The notes under the pieces were generated by a model. That model saw only the letters and a program-made list of their open reading frames with translations. It did no database searches and was not told the DNA's origin. Made by a program: the position numbers and the translations under genes. Shown piece after piece: positions 31,755-42,346 of a stretch of 64,000 bases of DNA. The stretch spans positions 1-64,000 of the forward strand of contig FWCC01000204.1 in NCBI GenBank assembly GCA_900169235.1, in the 5' to 3' direction. Positions within the stretch are counted from its first letter, which is position 1; the number at the start of each line of letters is the position of its first letter. Source of the stretch: Zarea fungicola. Lineage: Eukaryota; Ascomycota; Sordariomycetes; Hypocreales; Cordycipitaceae.

Positions 31755-33371
31755 ATGGTCCAAATTGCTGAGCCCATCGAGCAGATTCTGGCAGATTTGC
31801 CAGCAAAATACCGCGGTCCTGGCGGTGCTGTTGCAGTCGTCAAGGATGGCGAGCTTCTTGGCGAGAAGGTCTGGGGATTTGCTGACTTGCACCTCGGTAC
31901 CCCCATGGGCAACGATACCGTCATTCCCATCTGCTCCATCTCGAAGCAAATGACCTGCGGCTTGCTGACCGATCTTGAGCTCAATCCCACACCGGCCATG
32001 GTGGCCCGGGGCGAGGACCCCTCGAAGCAGTTCTCCGACCAGCTCAGCAAGGTCCTGGGCAAAGACCTGGTGGAAGGCAACGGCCTGACTCTGCAATTAT
32101 TGTGCAACAACCAGTCAGGTCTGCGAGACTACTGGGCCCTTACCGTTCTTTGGGGTGCCAGACCTGAAACGCCATTCTCCATCGAAAAGCATGGCCCTCA
32201 GATGCTGCAGCGCCTCAAGGCTTTCCACTTTGAGCCTGGGACACAGTACTCTTACGCAAACACCAACTTCTTCGTGGTTGCTCGCGTGATTGAACAAGTC
32301 ACTGGCCAGAATCTCGCAGACTTGCTCAGAGAGAGAATCTTTGAGCCTGCTGGCATGAAGTCCGCATTCCTCTGTGCAGATACGGCAACTCACCCTGGCC
32401 CCTGCATTGGCTACGAGGGCACAGAGAAGGATGGCTTCTATCCTGGTGACAACCGTATCGAGTGGGCAGGGGACGCTGGAATTGTTGCATCGCTTTCCGA
32501 CATGATTTCATACGAAAAGTTTGTCGATCGCAACCGAGACAACGCCAAAAGCTGGTACCATGCCAATTCTCAGAGGCAGCATTTCAAGGACGGCGCCGCT
32601 TCCGACTATGGATATGGCCTCAGCCAGCATAAGCTCGGAAACGTCACCGTGATTGGCCACGGAGGTGCTCTACGTGGATACCGCCTCAACAGAATATATG
32701 CACCGGAATCTAGAATATCCGTCGTCGCCCTACTCAATGAGGAGCATGCCACGGCCGGCAAAATATGTGATTATGTCACTGAACGACTTCTGGCCATCCC
32801 TGCGACCAAGTATGCACAGGTCGAGGCAAACCCTGCATGGATTGGCACCTATGTTGACCCTGAGTCTCACTTGGCGCTTACCATTAGCGAGGAGAAGGAA
32901 GGAAAGCTCTCATTTGGCTATCATCGTGCCGCAGAAACTCTTACGCCCATCGAAACGAATCGCGCCGTGTCCAGGGATGTCACCGCCACGCTGGATGGAG
33001 ACGTCATTGAAGTAACACTCCCGACAGACAACCGCAAGATTCGTGCCAATCGAGTCCCAGCGACGAAACAGAGACCTGACTTTTCCGACTTCCACGGGGA
33101 GTATCGCTGCGCTGAAATTGATTCAGTGTTCCATTGCAGCGGGACGGATGGTATGCTCTACGGTTCCTTTGATGGATTCATCGGCAAGGGGCCAATCCAC
33201 CTAATTCGCCCCCTCGCAGAGGACGTCTACGCTCTTGCATGCCCTAGAGCAATGGATTCTTCCCCGCCAGGAGACTGGACCATTGTTGCGCACCGCGACT
33301 CCAATGGACAAGTCACCAGCGTTTCAATTGGCTGCTGGCTGGCCAGGAAGCTCGAATTCGTCAAGGTTTAG
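31755..33371 (+). CDS. D-aminopeptidase-type serine hydrolase (family S12, 538 aa)
   Basis: An intronless 538-residue protein with the penicillin-recognising hydrolase layout: S-x-x-K at 61-64 (SISK), Y-A-N at 167-169 (YSYANTN) and H-G-G at 302-304 (GHGGALRG). Positions and overall length match D-aminopeptidase of the Ochrobactrum type, which has a beta-lactamase-like catalytic domain (residues 1-330) followed by two beta-barrel domains; residues 345-538 here fit those. Expected reaction: removal of N-terminal D-amino acids from peptides or hydrolysis of D-amino-acid amides. No signal peptide, so cytosolic. Lack of introns in an intron-rich neighbourhood and the mainly bacterial family suggest, but do not prove, horizontal origin. 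Confidence 0.88.
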   Translation: MVQIAEPIEQILADLPAKYRGPGGAVAVVKDGELLGEKVWGFADLHLGTPMGNDTVIPICSISKQMTCGLLTDLELNPTPAMVARGEDPSKQFSDQLSKVLGKDLVEGNGLTLQLLCNNQSGLRDYWALTVLWGARPETPFSIEKHGPQMLQRLKAFHFEPGTQYSYANTNFFVVARVIEQVTGQNLADLLRERIFEPAGMKSAFLCADTATHPGPCIGYEGTEKDGFYPGDNRIEWAGDAGIVASLSDMISYEKFVDRNRDNAKSWYHANSQRQHFKDGAASDYGYGLSQHKLGNVTVIGHGGALRGYRLNRIYAPESRISVVALLNEEHATAGKICDYVTERLLAIPATKYAQVEANPAWIGTYVDPESHLALTISEEKEGKLSFGYHRAAETLTPIETNRAVSRDVTATLDGDVIEVTLPTDNRKIRANRVPATKQRPDFSDFHGEYRCAEIDSVFHCSGTDGMLYGSFDGFIGKGPIHLIRPLAEDVYALACPRAMDSSPPGDWTIVAHRDSNGQVTSVSIGCWLARKLEFVKV

Positions 33372-33969
33372 ATTATACACTAATAAGCCGAGTGCTGCCT
33401 CGTATTGGTATAGGTTTCTTTTTTGTAGCGGGCCGCATAACTTGACGACTGCGTGATTGCGGCGCAGCTGGTATCGGCACTTGATCTTGATTCTACAGTA
33501 AACTGTTGAGTGGCGTTGGCTAAACCAGTGCGAGAGATATGTTTCAAGAAATGATAAAAATGATAAAAATGATAAAAAATTTTGTTTGCTCAATTGCTTA
33601 TTCGCAACTTTTACCAACGTGTCCTAGCTGAACAAGCTGAACAGGCTGAGCCGCGTTGTTCTGGACACTCCGAATGCATGTCTCAACTTCTAGGACTAGC
33701 TAAACAAAGCAAGAGTGAGTCTAGACCCGATAACTGTAGAGGCCGTGCTATCCCGAGGCCCAGCGACTGGACCACGCTGCAGCCTGATGCATGATGCAGC
33801 CTGATGCAGCTTAATGCAGCCAGACTCAGCCAGCCCCGCGGCAGCTTAAGGTTTCACTTACAGCACATCATTGCTTGCTGGCCTCTCATGCTATTTTGTT
33901 ACCGCCGGAACCACCGACGTGGGATTGAACTAATGCCGGTAGTTACTAGAAACTCGCTAATCTCCTCGC
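33372..33969. other. Intergenic region with short tandem repeats
   Basis: It contains a 9-bp repeat AATGATAAA (about 33550-33580, three units), an imperfect AACAAGCTG/AACAGGCTG repeat near 33630, and an imperfect GATGCAGCCT repeat at about 33778-33822. No gene is visible; the right end is the promoter of the GH135 gene. Confidence 0.5.
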
Positions 33970-33978
33970 TATATAATA
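33970..33978 (+). promoter_or_regulatory. TATA box of the GH135 gene
   Basis: TATATAATA about 75 nt upstream of the ATG at 34046, followed by a C/T-rich leader ending CGAAACTCAAAATG. Confidence 0.6.
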
Positions 33979-34045
33979 CCCGGTCAATAACAACAACTCT
34001 GACCGTCTTCACGATTAACATTATCTCATCTACTCGAAACTCAAA

Positions 34046-34972
34046 ATGAAGACATTTCTGGCCTTGTCTGCGCTTGCAGCGACGGTTTATGCCAAAGTTG
34101 GCCTCCTTGTGCCCTTTTATGTCTCTCCACTGACTGGTGCAGCGGAATGGACGTCACTCATTCAGACAATTGATAAGCATCCCACCCTAGACTTTTATAT
34201 CATTGTCAACGACCAAAATGGCCCGCCCTATGCCAGCACAGTACCCTCATCCACCCTCCCAGACAATATCAAGGACTGGACTCAGGTTCTGGGAGCCATC
34301 AATGCTCGCAGCAATACCAAGACCCTGGGCTACGTCTTTACCGGATTCGGTAAACGTGACTATGCCACCGTGACGAGGGGAATTTCCAACTATGCCGATT
34401 GGAAGACGTTCCAGGGCTGGGATGGCAAGACCTACGACATCCACGTGGACGGCATCTTCTTTGACGAGATTGATACAAACACGGTGTACCTGCAGCGCAA
34501 CCTCAATCTGACCGCCGCCGCCAAAAGCGTCTTTGCCGCGACCGGTGCGCCCACGATCCTGAACCCGGGCGTCGCGGTCGCAGCGGGCAACGACGCCTTA
34601 TTCCAGGCCGCCGACTCGATCCTGGACCTCGAGACGTGCTACACCACAGACTACAACCAGGCCAAGGACGGCACCTTCTATCGCTGCCCCAAGGGCTACA
34701 CCCCCTTTACGCCTGCGTCGCTCAACTCGCTGCCCAGCGATAGCCGGTGGGTGGCCAAGTCGTCCGTCGTCGTTCATGACTTTTATGAAAAGTGGAATCC
34801 GTACACGCCGGCATCGACGGCCACGCTCGACGCGGACATTAGAGCCATTATTAATAAAAAGGTTCATAGCTTCTACATTGCGCAGTATGGATACACGGGG
34901 AATTTTACTTCGTTGCCAGCGAGTATCAGCGAGGTGGCGCGTATTGCAGCTTCGGCGCAGGGATTGGCTTAA
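34046..34972 (+). CDS. Spherulin-4 family glycosidase (GH135-like, secreted, 308 aa)
   Basis: An intronless 308-residue protein with a signal peptide of about 16 residues (ALSALAATVYA). It matches the spherulation-specific family 4 pattern: VGLLVPFYVSP at the start of the barrel, FYIIVNDQNGP, TLGYVFTGFGKRD, and the acidic active-site segment VDGIFFDEID (Asp135, Asp140, Glu141). The founding characterised member, Sph3 of Aspergillus, is an endo-alpha-1,4-N-acetylgalactosaminidase that processes galactosaminogalactan. Members outside that cluster may degrade related polymers. The rest of a galactosaminogalactan cluster (glycosyltransferase, deacetylase, epimerase) is not present here. Probably secreted to the wall or medium. 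Confidence 0.88.
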   Translation: MKTFLALSALAATVYAKVGLLVPFYVSPLTGAAEWTSLIQTIDKHPTLDFYIIVNDQNGPPYASTVPSSTLPDNIKDWTQVLGAINARSNTKTLGYVFTGFGKRDYATVTRGISNYADWKTFQGWDGKTYDIHVDGIFFDEIDTNTVYLQRNLNLTAAAKSVFAATGAPTILNPGVAVAAGNDALFQAADSILDLETCYTTDYNQAKDGTFYRCPKGYTPFTPASLNSLPSDSRWVAKSSVVVHDFYEKWNPYTPASTATLDADIRAIINKKVHSFYIAQYGYTGNFTSLPASISEVARIAASAQGLA

Positions 34973-36968
34973 CTCGTCGCAGAGTTCGTTCTGGTTAATA
35001 GAATCGCTTATTACAGTAAAATAAAATAAAATTACACTGGGTATTGAAAAGTGAGAAGCGAGAAATGTGGTTCATGGTGACTGTGAACAACTGCCTGCGG
35101 CAGCCTGGGCATTCCTTTTATCTTGCTGACAATGTCCAGGCTCGTCCCAAAGCCCTTCAATTCTCGCGGCCAGCCCGCCGTGGGAGGACGCGTTGCCAGT
35201 TTGAAAGCGTTGGTATAAAAATTGAAAAATAAAGCAGAGATTCGACAGATGAATTGGAACGCAGTGTGCCTGCTCGGCAAAAGCTGAATACCCACTGGAG
35301 TGGCTGGCTGGACACGACGAGCCCAACATGAAGAGGAGGAGTCATCGTTGTCTGGCCGGGTAGAGCGGTAAACGGCATGAGGGGACACCATGTTGATGTG
35401 AGAGGTAAAGTATGTATCTGTAAAGACATTTCACCACATTGAGTTGACGAGAACGCAGCCAAGGCTGGGCACGACAGCCGGATCTGTCGACTGGTGCGAT
35501 GCCAAGTCACCCACATTTGTCGAAAGATTTTACAAAGAATTTTAATGCATATTGAAATACGAGTTTTATATTTTTGTAGTGCTTTGATATAGTAGTGCTT
35601 TGCAGACCTTTCCAAAGTCTGGTATCGGTACAGGTATAGGTAGAAGAGTAGGTGGATGACGTTGAATCCAGGACCTGGAACGACAGAAAATGAACGAGGA
35701 GTTGATGTCTGCAATTTAGACGATCCATAGTTGATATATCACAACGTGTATTTACATTAATGACAATAAATTTGACCTTTCAAACCTATTCTCGCGCCAC
35801 CTCAAGAGAGGCAGAGTTTCACATGTTGCTGGCCGGATTGCTGCCAAGCTACAACCACTGAAGATTATTTATGCAGGGGGGCAAATAGGGTCTCACATAG
35901 CACTCAAGCTCATGGATCAGCATTGGATATTTCTACTCTCTTCTCTCCACAATGTACAAGTTATCACGGTGTGTTCCTGAAGCCTTGTTTCCGACTGCAT
36001 CATCAGACAACTGAGCAACGAGGAAAAAGTCTGGTGACGCTAACTGAAACAGCCCAGCTCCATTATGAGCTCGTCTTAAAGCTTTCGTATGGTTTGTCAT
36101 GATGTCTTTGCCACCTAGCTAGAGCTTTGCAGCATCACATCTGCCCACCAGCTTAGATTCCTCAGTCTGAGACAACCACTACACCTTTGCCCAGCCTACC
36201 GAGCATGTCCAAGCTTCTGCAGCACCGGTGAGACACATTTAGCCCGCATCGAGCAACAAGGAATTTTGGGTAAAATTCCTATCAGTGGCCTCCATTATGT
36301 AAGTCCACGGAACTGCGGCAAAAGGTGACACTCGGGATTTGCGACGAGTTGTTGGCCGACCAGCAGCTGCCTCAAGCCAGACTCTAAGTTGAGATATGTC
36401 GCACCTGACGACAATATGAGACTGGATTCTCGCAACAAGGCCAATTTATAATGTAAGTGAGGCAGAAAATTAAATATTAACAATTACTCATTGGAGGAGA
36501 GGAGTTATACATGGAATGGCATTGGCTCATCCACACAGGCACTCACGCCTCGACACCTTGGCGCTCGCTCAGGAGGAGAGAAGCCGCGGACTTGGCTGCG
36601 TTCCGGCTCCCTTGGGTACGGGCTCCGTGATTAACGGCTTTTACGAAATTTTCATTCCAACCTGCTGCCTTTCTTTTGCACGGCGGTGGCTACATGGCTA
36701 CATGATGCGTCGTGGCTCTACCCATGTCTAGGGGTGGGCGGCGTGCATTCCTGAGCTGAGACGGGATAAACTGGTTCAATCCGTGGGGAGGTACAGAAAA
36801 TCTCCTACTTATGAGAGGGAGGGTTAAATAGGAACGATGGAACCAATTGTGATAAATTTGGAAACAAGCATCCATTCATTAATTCTCCGAATCTCAACAT
36901 TCGGACCGAATTGGGTGGTGCATCGTTTTTTGCTCAAGTGCAATCTTCAGACGAGAATCGAACCAACA
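34973..36968. other. Intergenic region of about 2 kb
   Basis: No recognised gene. Frames at 35032-35714 on the minus strand are open but compositionally unconvincing. It contains the 3' flank of the GH135 gene and the promoter of the MFS gene. Confidence 0.35.
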
Positions 36969-38467
36969 ATGGGCAAGGCGGCTTACAGTAGCGATGATGA
37001 AGCGACACTCTACTCACCAACATCTCCGGTTGACGACGACAAGCGTGACCTGCTGAAATCGCCCCCGGAAAAGGTGCATCCTGTTGACACGGGACTGCAT
37101 GCATGGCTATTCTTGTGTGCCTCGTTCTTGATTGAAGCATTGGCTCTAGGTGAGACTCTATTTCTGCCAGAGTTGATTCTCTACTTCATTCTTGGTTCTA
37201 ATTGCTCGTTCTACAGGTTTCCCTGGAGCCTTTGGCGTCTTTCAATCGTACTATAGCACTCACGCCCCGTTCAAGGACGCACCCGACCTCCCAATCGTTT
37301 CAACATGTGCAATGGTAAGTCGCAAGACTGTCAAAAAAAAAATTGATCCAATTCTAACATTGAAAAAAGGGCATCATGTATTTGGGAATGCCCATCACCA
37401 TGGGCATTCAGCGACTGTCGCCTCGACTGAGCATCTGGTCGCCGCTCATTGGCATCTTCATCATGACGGGCTCCCTCGTCGCCGCCTCCTTCGCCACGAC
37501 GGTGCCCCATCTCATCGGCACCCAGGGCGTCCTCTTCTCCATCGGCAGCTCCCTCTCCTACTGCCCCTGCATCGCCTTTCTCAACGACTGGTTCGACAAG
37601 CGCAAGGGCATGGCCTACGGCATCATGTGGGCGGGCACCGGCCTCTCTGGCTCCGTGCTCCCCTTTCTCCTCGAATACCTCCTAGGCCGCTTCGGCTACC
37701 AGTATACCCTGCGCGTGTGCGCCGTGATTCTCAGCGCCATCACCCTCCCCGTGGTGTACTTTGTCAAACCCCGCCTCCCACCGGGAAGCAACAGCAGCAA
37801 CGGAGGAAAACCGTACGGTAACCCGTTCAACTTCCGCTTCGCGCTGAGCCAGACCTTTATGCTGCACCAAGTCGCCAACATTGTCCAGGCGCTGGGCTTC
37901 TTCCTCCCCAGCATCTTCCTGCCGACGTACGCCACGGCGGAGCTGGGCTCGAGCCAGTTCGCCGCCGCCAGCACCATCCTCCTCCTCAACATTGCCTCGA
38001 CCGTGGGCTGCCCGACCATGGGCTGGCTGTCGGACAACTACCACGCCGCGCGGTGCCTCTTCATCGCCACCATGGGCGCGTCGCTGGCCACCTTCCTCCT
38101 GTGGGGTTTCACCACCACGCTGCCCTCGCTGCTCATCTACTGCGCCGCGTACGGCCTGTTTGCCGGCTCGTACACCTCGGCGTGGACAGGGCTGATGCGG
38201 CAGATTGTCACCGACGACTCCATCAGCGACAGGTACCGCTGCGAGGACACGGATCCCGTCATGGTGCTGGCCCTGCTGGCCGCGGGTCGGGGCGTGGGCA
38301 GCGTCTTGTCGGGGCCGCTCAGCCAAGCGCTGGTGGGCGATCACTGGAACGTCAACACGTATGGAGCGTACGGCACCATGTACGGCCCATTGGTCATTTT
38401 TACCGGCACCACTGCTGCGTTTAGCGGCATTGTACTCTTGTGGAAGAGAATGGGATGGATACATTAA
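36969..38467 (+). CDS. MFS transporter, monocarboxylate-porter type (458 aa)
   Basis: Exons 36969-37149, 37217-37314 and 37370-38467 join to 458 residues. An acidic cytosolic N-terminus is followed by about 12 membrane segments. Features of the MCT-like group are visible: the GFPGAFGVFQSYY entry after the first helix, the loop NDWFDKRKGMAYGIMWAGTGLSG between helices 4 and 5, and GWLSDNYHAAR between helices 8 and 9 region. Such porters move monocarboxylates or similar acids across the plasma membrane with protons; the substrate cannot be predicted. The start MGKAAYSSDDE was chosen over an upstream in-frame ATG at 36837 because of context (CAATGGGC) and usual N-terminal length. It converges on the hexosaminidase gene. 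Confidence 0.87.
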
Positions 38468-38722
38468 ATCCAACCATCAAGCTGGACAAAGAGAATGGGG
38501 TGGATACATTAAATCTGATTCAGCAAATGCCACTAATTCAGCAAATGCCATCAAAGCTGGACACAGAGAGATGGACAAAGAGATGGAAGACAGAAAAGAG
38601 AAACTGTTGCGCGGCAGGGCGCACGTGTATTCACATGTATTTATTTGAAAAAAGATTATTATAGGTTCGGGAATAGTGCAATGAGTAAAATGCAAGTTTT
38701 TGTTAGACACACAAGACCTGGT

Positions 38723-41076
38723 CTATAAACTGAGGTATGCTGTCACGATGAAGAGAGCCGCAACAAGTTGTGTAGAGACAGCGGGGTTCGCTGCTGCAAA
38801 TGAGCCCTTCTTGGCCTCGGCTGGGCCGTCGCTGGTGAGTGTAAAGTTGCGGACCTTGCCGCTCCATCCAGTAATTTTCTGGATTGGTGCTTCAATGGCC
38901 ATTTCATGCCAACGCAGAGGCTGGCCGTAGTAGCTCATGACAGTCAGAAACTCTTGCTCGGGGAACAGCTTGGCCCCCTTTTCATCAAAGGCCGAAGCAA
39001 AAGTCTTGGTGCCTCGTCCGCTAATTTCAATACGCACCCAGGTCTGCAGCGGTATGGAGTTGTTGAGTCTATAGTAAATGCCAGATGCAAATAGCGTGAT
39101 GTTGGGGGTAAGCATGAGGACCGAGTCCGATCCAGAGACGAGTGTCGTGTTTGCCGGATCGGTGAGCTTGTCAATGTTGAGAGTCAGTGACATGGTGTAA
39201 TTTCTACCCTTTGAGGCCCAGGGTGTGGTAACGTCACAGTCTGGTGAGATGGACAAGCTGTCATCTGTGCCCTTGCATGAAGTTTTGGCGTCGTATTGGT
39301 TGCCCGAATTGTCCTTGACTGCGTCTCCCTGAATTTTTGAAAGGTCGTAGGAGAAAATGGTGTCCTGTTTGGACGAGATGCGACGTTCGAGATCCTGCGC
39401 CGGGATTTTTGGTAGGAGCAAAGAGAACCATTTCGAATACTGGTCCTTGGTTAGGTTGCCACCCCAGTGCTTATCAGCCAATGCAGGAACACCATCTCTC
39501 CAGGCATAGTAAGCCTCGGAATACACGCTGGTATTAGCCCCGTGATCATTCCAGAGGGGAGCAACGGCACCCTCGACGAGCTTGTTGTCTCTTGATGGGT
39601 TTTCTGCGGGATTGCTCAGATTGAATATATTTGGATACCAAGCGCTGTGGCCATCTGGATTGCCGGTAAAAGTAGTGGCAGTATCAATGGTGCGACCGTA
39701 GGGGCCGTCCTTCATAACAATGTAGAACATCTCATCCGAGTTGATGACGGAATAGTTGTTCTTGATGTATTCCTGGTATGGGTCTCCAAACAGATACGCC
39801 CAGTGTTGAATGGTGATGTTGGCGTCGATGGTGGTTGCCGACCCGGCGTGTGCGGTCGGTGGGAACGTGCCCCAGATACGGATCGACTTGCCCGCCTCCT
39901 CATTCATAAAAGCCGCCATCTCATTGACGAATTTCTTGTAGTCTTCCTCTGGGCCCTTGTACTCGTCGGCGCCGATGGAGACGACGGAAGAGTGAAACCA
40001 AGGGAGAAACTCTTTCCAGATGGTCTTCATGGTGGGAATCGTGTCTGGATGGGAGATGTTGAGCAGACTAAAATCGCCTTGGTAGCCAATCTGGGGCTTC
40101 CACTGTACAATGGGGAGCGCATGGCCGGGTGCTTCAATCTCGGGAATGATGGTGATGCCACGCTGAGCGCACTTTGTTTGGATCTCGTCAAAGTCGTCTC
40201 GGGTATAGGACTCGTTGGCATACTTGTTGAGGCCAGCTACGGCGCTGCTATCGGACCAGAGGCGGAATCGGGCATATGTCTGGTTGTAGTTGTCTGGCGT
40301 ATAGCTCGGGACAATGGTGTTGTCGCTGAGATGGATGTGAAAGGTGTTTTGCTTGAAGAAGGACATGTAGGAGCACATGTCGATGAGGAACTGCTTCGGG
40401 TAAAAGTGACGGCCGCAGTCGAGCATTAGGCCTCTGGTGGCCCAGCTGGGAGCGTCATCGCCCTGACCCAGAGGAACAGCAGCGTTGTCTCCGAGAATAG
40501 CTTGCTGCAGAAGCGTTCGTGTCCCCCACCAGGCGCCGAGGGGGCTCGCACCTCGGATTGTTATGCCATCTTGTTCGGCCACTAGGGTGTATCCTTCGGT
40601 GGTGGGTCGCCCGGCGGCATCGAGGAATTCATGGCTGCTATCGATGGTCAAGAAGATGGTATTTGGTTGGCGCTGGCTGCCATCGGTGGCCGTGATGGTC
40701 TTGTTGAAGACTTGTTGGAGATCATTGGCAAAGGTTGCGCCAAAGTCATGGAGAGTGGGTGGTATGAGGGTCAAGCCATCCTTGTGGGTGCTCTTTGTGA
40801 ACTGGCTATCGACGATGACGGAAGCGACGGAGCCAAGGTTGAAGGTGTTTTTGCCGTTGGCTTTGAAGGGGACAGTTGGGATGCCTGGAAGCTGAGCAAA
40901 GACGGCCTCTGCAGATGGTTAGCGGGTTGGAGATTGTAGATGTAGATTGTAGATGGCAGGTAATTGTTAGGCTCAAGTTTAGTGAACGTCACAGGGGGTC
41001 ACAGGGAGTCACAGGGGAGTTGCAGGTACGTACCGATAAGGACAAGGCCGGGCAGCAAGCTATATTGGCACCGCAT
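38723..41076 (-). CDS. GH20 beta-N-acetylhexosaminidase-like protein with GPI-type tail (742 aa)
   Basis: Exons 41076-41034 and 40908-38723 on the minus strand give 742 residues. A signal peptide (CQYSLLPGLVLIEAVFA) is split by the intron. A GH20b-type N-terminal domain (about 20-165) is followed by the GH20 barrel with RGLMLDCGRHFYP, NTFHIHLSDN and the catalytic Asp-Glu pair in VSIGADEY (329-330). Residues about 560-710 form an extra beta-sandwich domain, probably laminin-G-like. The C-terminus is Ser/Ala-rich and ends in a hydrophobic stretch (LVAALFIVTAYL), typical of a GPI-anchor signal, so it is probably held at the cell surface. Expected reaction: release of terminal N-acetylglucosamine or N-acetylgalactosamine from chitin fragments or glycans. 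The family is clear; the specificity is not. Confidence 0.88.
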
Positions 41077-42346
41077 TGCAGTTGAATCGCGGCCACACGC
41101 GATGCGATAGCTACTTGGTGTATTTTCCGCACTTCACAGACGCATTTCTAGCAAACAATTTCTGATCGGGATCATTGGGTGTTTATCAGTACGGATACAT
41201 GCAACATGAGGCTCCTTTGCGACTCGCCCAGTCGGTACGTTGCAGTGAACTGGCCCGCTACAATACGAGATTTACCCCTGGCTTTAGGGCCTAGCGCGCC
41301 AGAAAGTGGCACCGAATCCACTATAACGAGGCCCCAAGGTCGCATCAGCCCCCTGTGACCCCCCACGGCCAGAAGGTAATTTAAGGCAAGGGACAAGCAC
41401 ACATGTAAGACAGCGCCGCAAGCTTCATGATGATGTTATTTATTGGGAAACAAATGTACCAGTATGGGGTGCTATGCGGAAGCATCGAGCCACCAATCCG
41501 CGCTCAAGCATCTCAATTGCATGCGCATGGCAACTGGCATATCGCGCCACGGACAGGGAGACGATGCGATCGTAATGCTGCCAGATTGATTTCTCCCAAT
41601 GTCAGTTGAAGTAAATGTACCTCTGCGTGGTGACTCACGGTAATAATACTGGTAAAGCCGTGGTGAGTTGTGGTAGGCTACATGTTTCATAGCAATTTGG
41701 GCAGAGGTGACATTTGGCAGACAGTCTGCCCGCACTGTTGGCTCGCGATGAGAGCAGCATGCCGAAATCGTACTCGAGGCTATATCAGGTCCGGTTGCTT
41801 GCTTGTACAATCTTAACCAAATCAAGTCAACTGCTCCGTAGCTAGGCCTGGTTTGAAAGTTCCCCAGACGCTTCTTCCCCACGGCCCTAATACCATCGGA
41901 CTTTACCTGGGTTTTTGTGGCAGGGGTCTGCGTCCGGCTTTAGGCAATACCCTGTAGCGGCTTATCTGTGTTTATTATTCATGTACAACGACTTATTCCT
42001 GTATGTAAAACGCGACAAGAGCTAGGTACAAGTAAATGAGACCTCAGACACAATACGCTCTCATAGAACGCTCATATTTACTGACGCTGTTATGGGAGTT
42101 TCTGCTGAATTTGCGACATAAGCCACTTGTGATAGTGAAAAGGATTAGAAATGCCCACGCAAGCTTCCAGTCCCTAGCTCATGATATCTTGAGGAGATTT
42201 CTTCAGTGCCCTTGAGATGATATTTGTAAGCTCAAACTAGTTTACTTTGTGACTTTATTCTTTTTTAATTTACATAAATGAGGCCCCAATGCGGAGTATA
42301 TAACCAGGTTGTCCCTGCGTCTCGTTCTCCTGTCAAATGGCCTTGA
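41077..42346. other. Intergenic region
   Basis: 1.3 kb with no supported gene; upstream region of the hexosaminidase and 3' flank of the next MFS gene. An open minus-strand frame at 41472-41882 has no recognisable features. Confidence 0.4.

Noticed and set aside
35157..35714. Minus-strand frame of 185 codons downstream of the GH135 gene
   Set aside because: Patchy composition, no family, no promoter or splice support; treated as chance.
37682..38473. Minus-strand frame of about 263 codons opposite the monocarboxylate-type porter
   Set aside because: GC-rich third positions of the real gene create open antisense frames; the composition (Arg, Gly, Ala, Gln) is typical of such shadows.
39647..40429. 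Plus-strand frame of about 260 codons opposite the GH20 gene
   Set aside because: Antisense to a clear GH20 catalytic domain; no independent support.
34046..41076. Possible galactosaminogalactan biosynthetic cluster
   Set aside because: Only a spherulin-4 homologue is present; no glycosyltransferase, deacetylase or epimerase is found, so the cluster claim does not hold.
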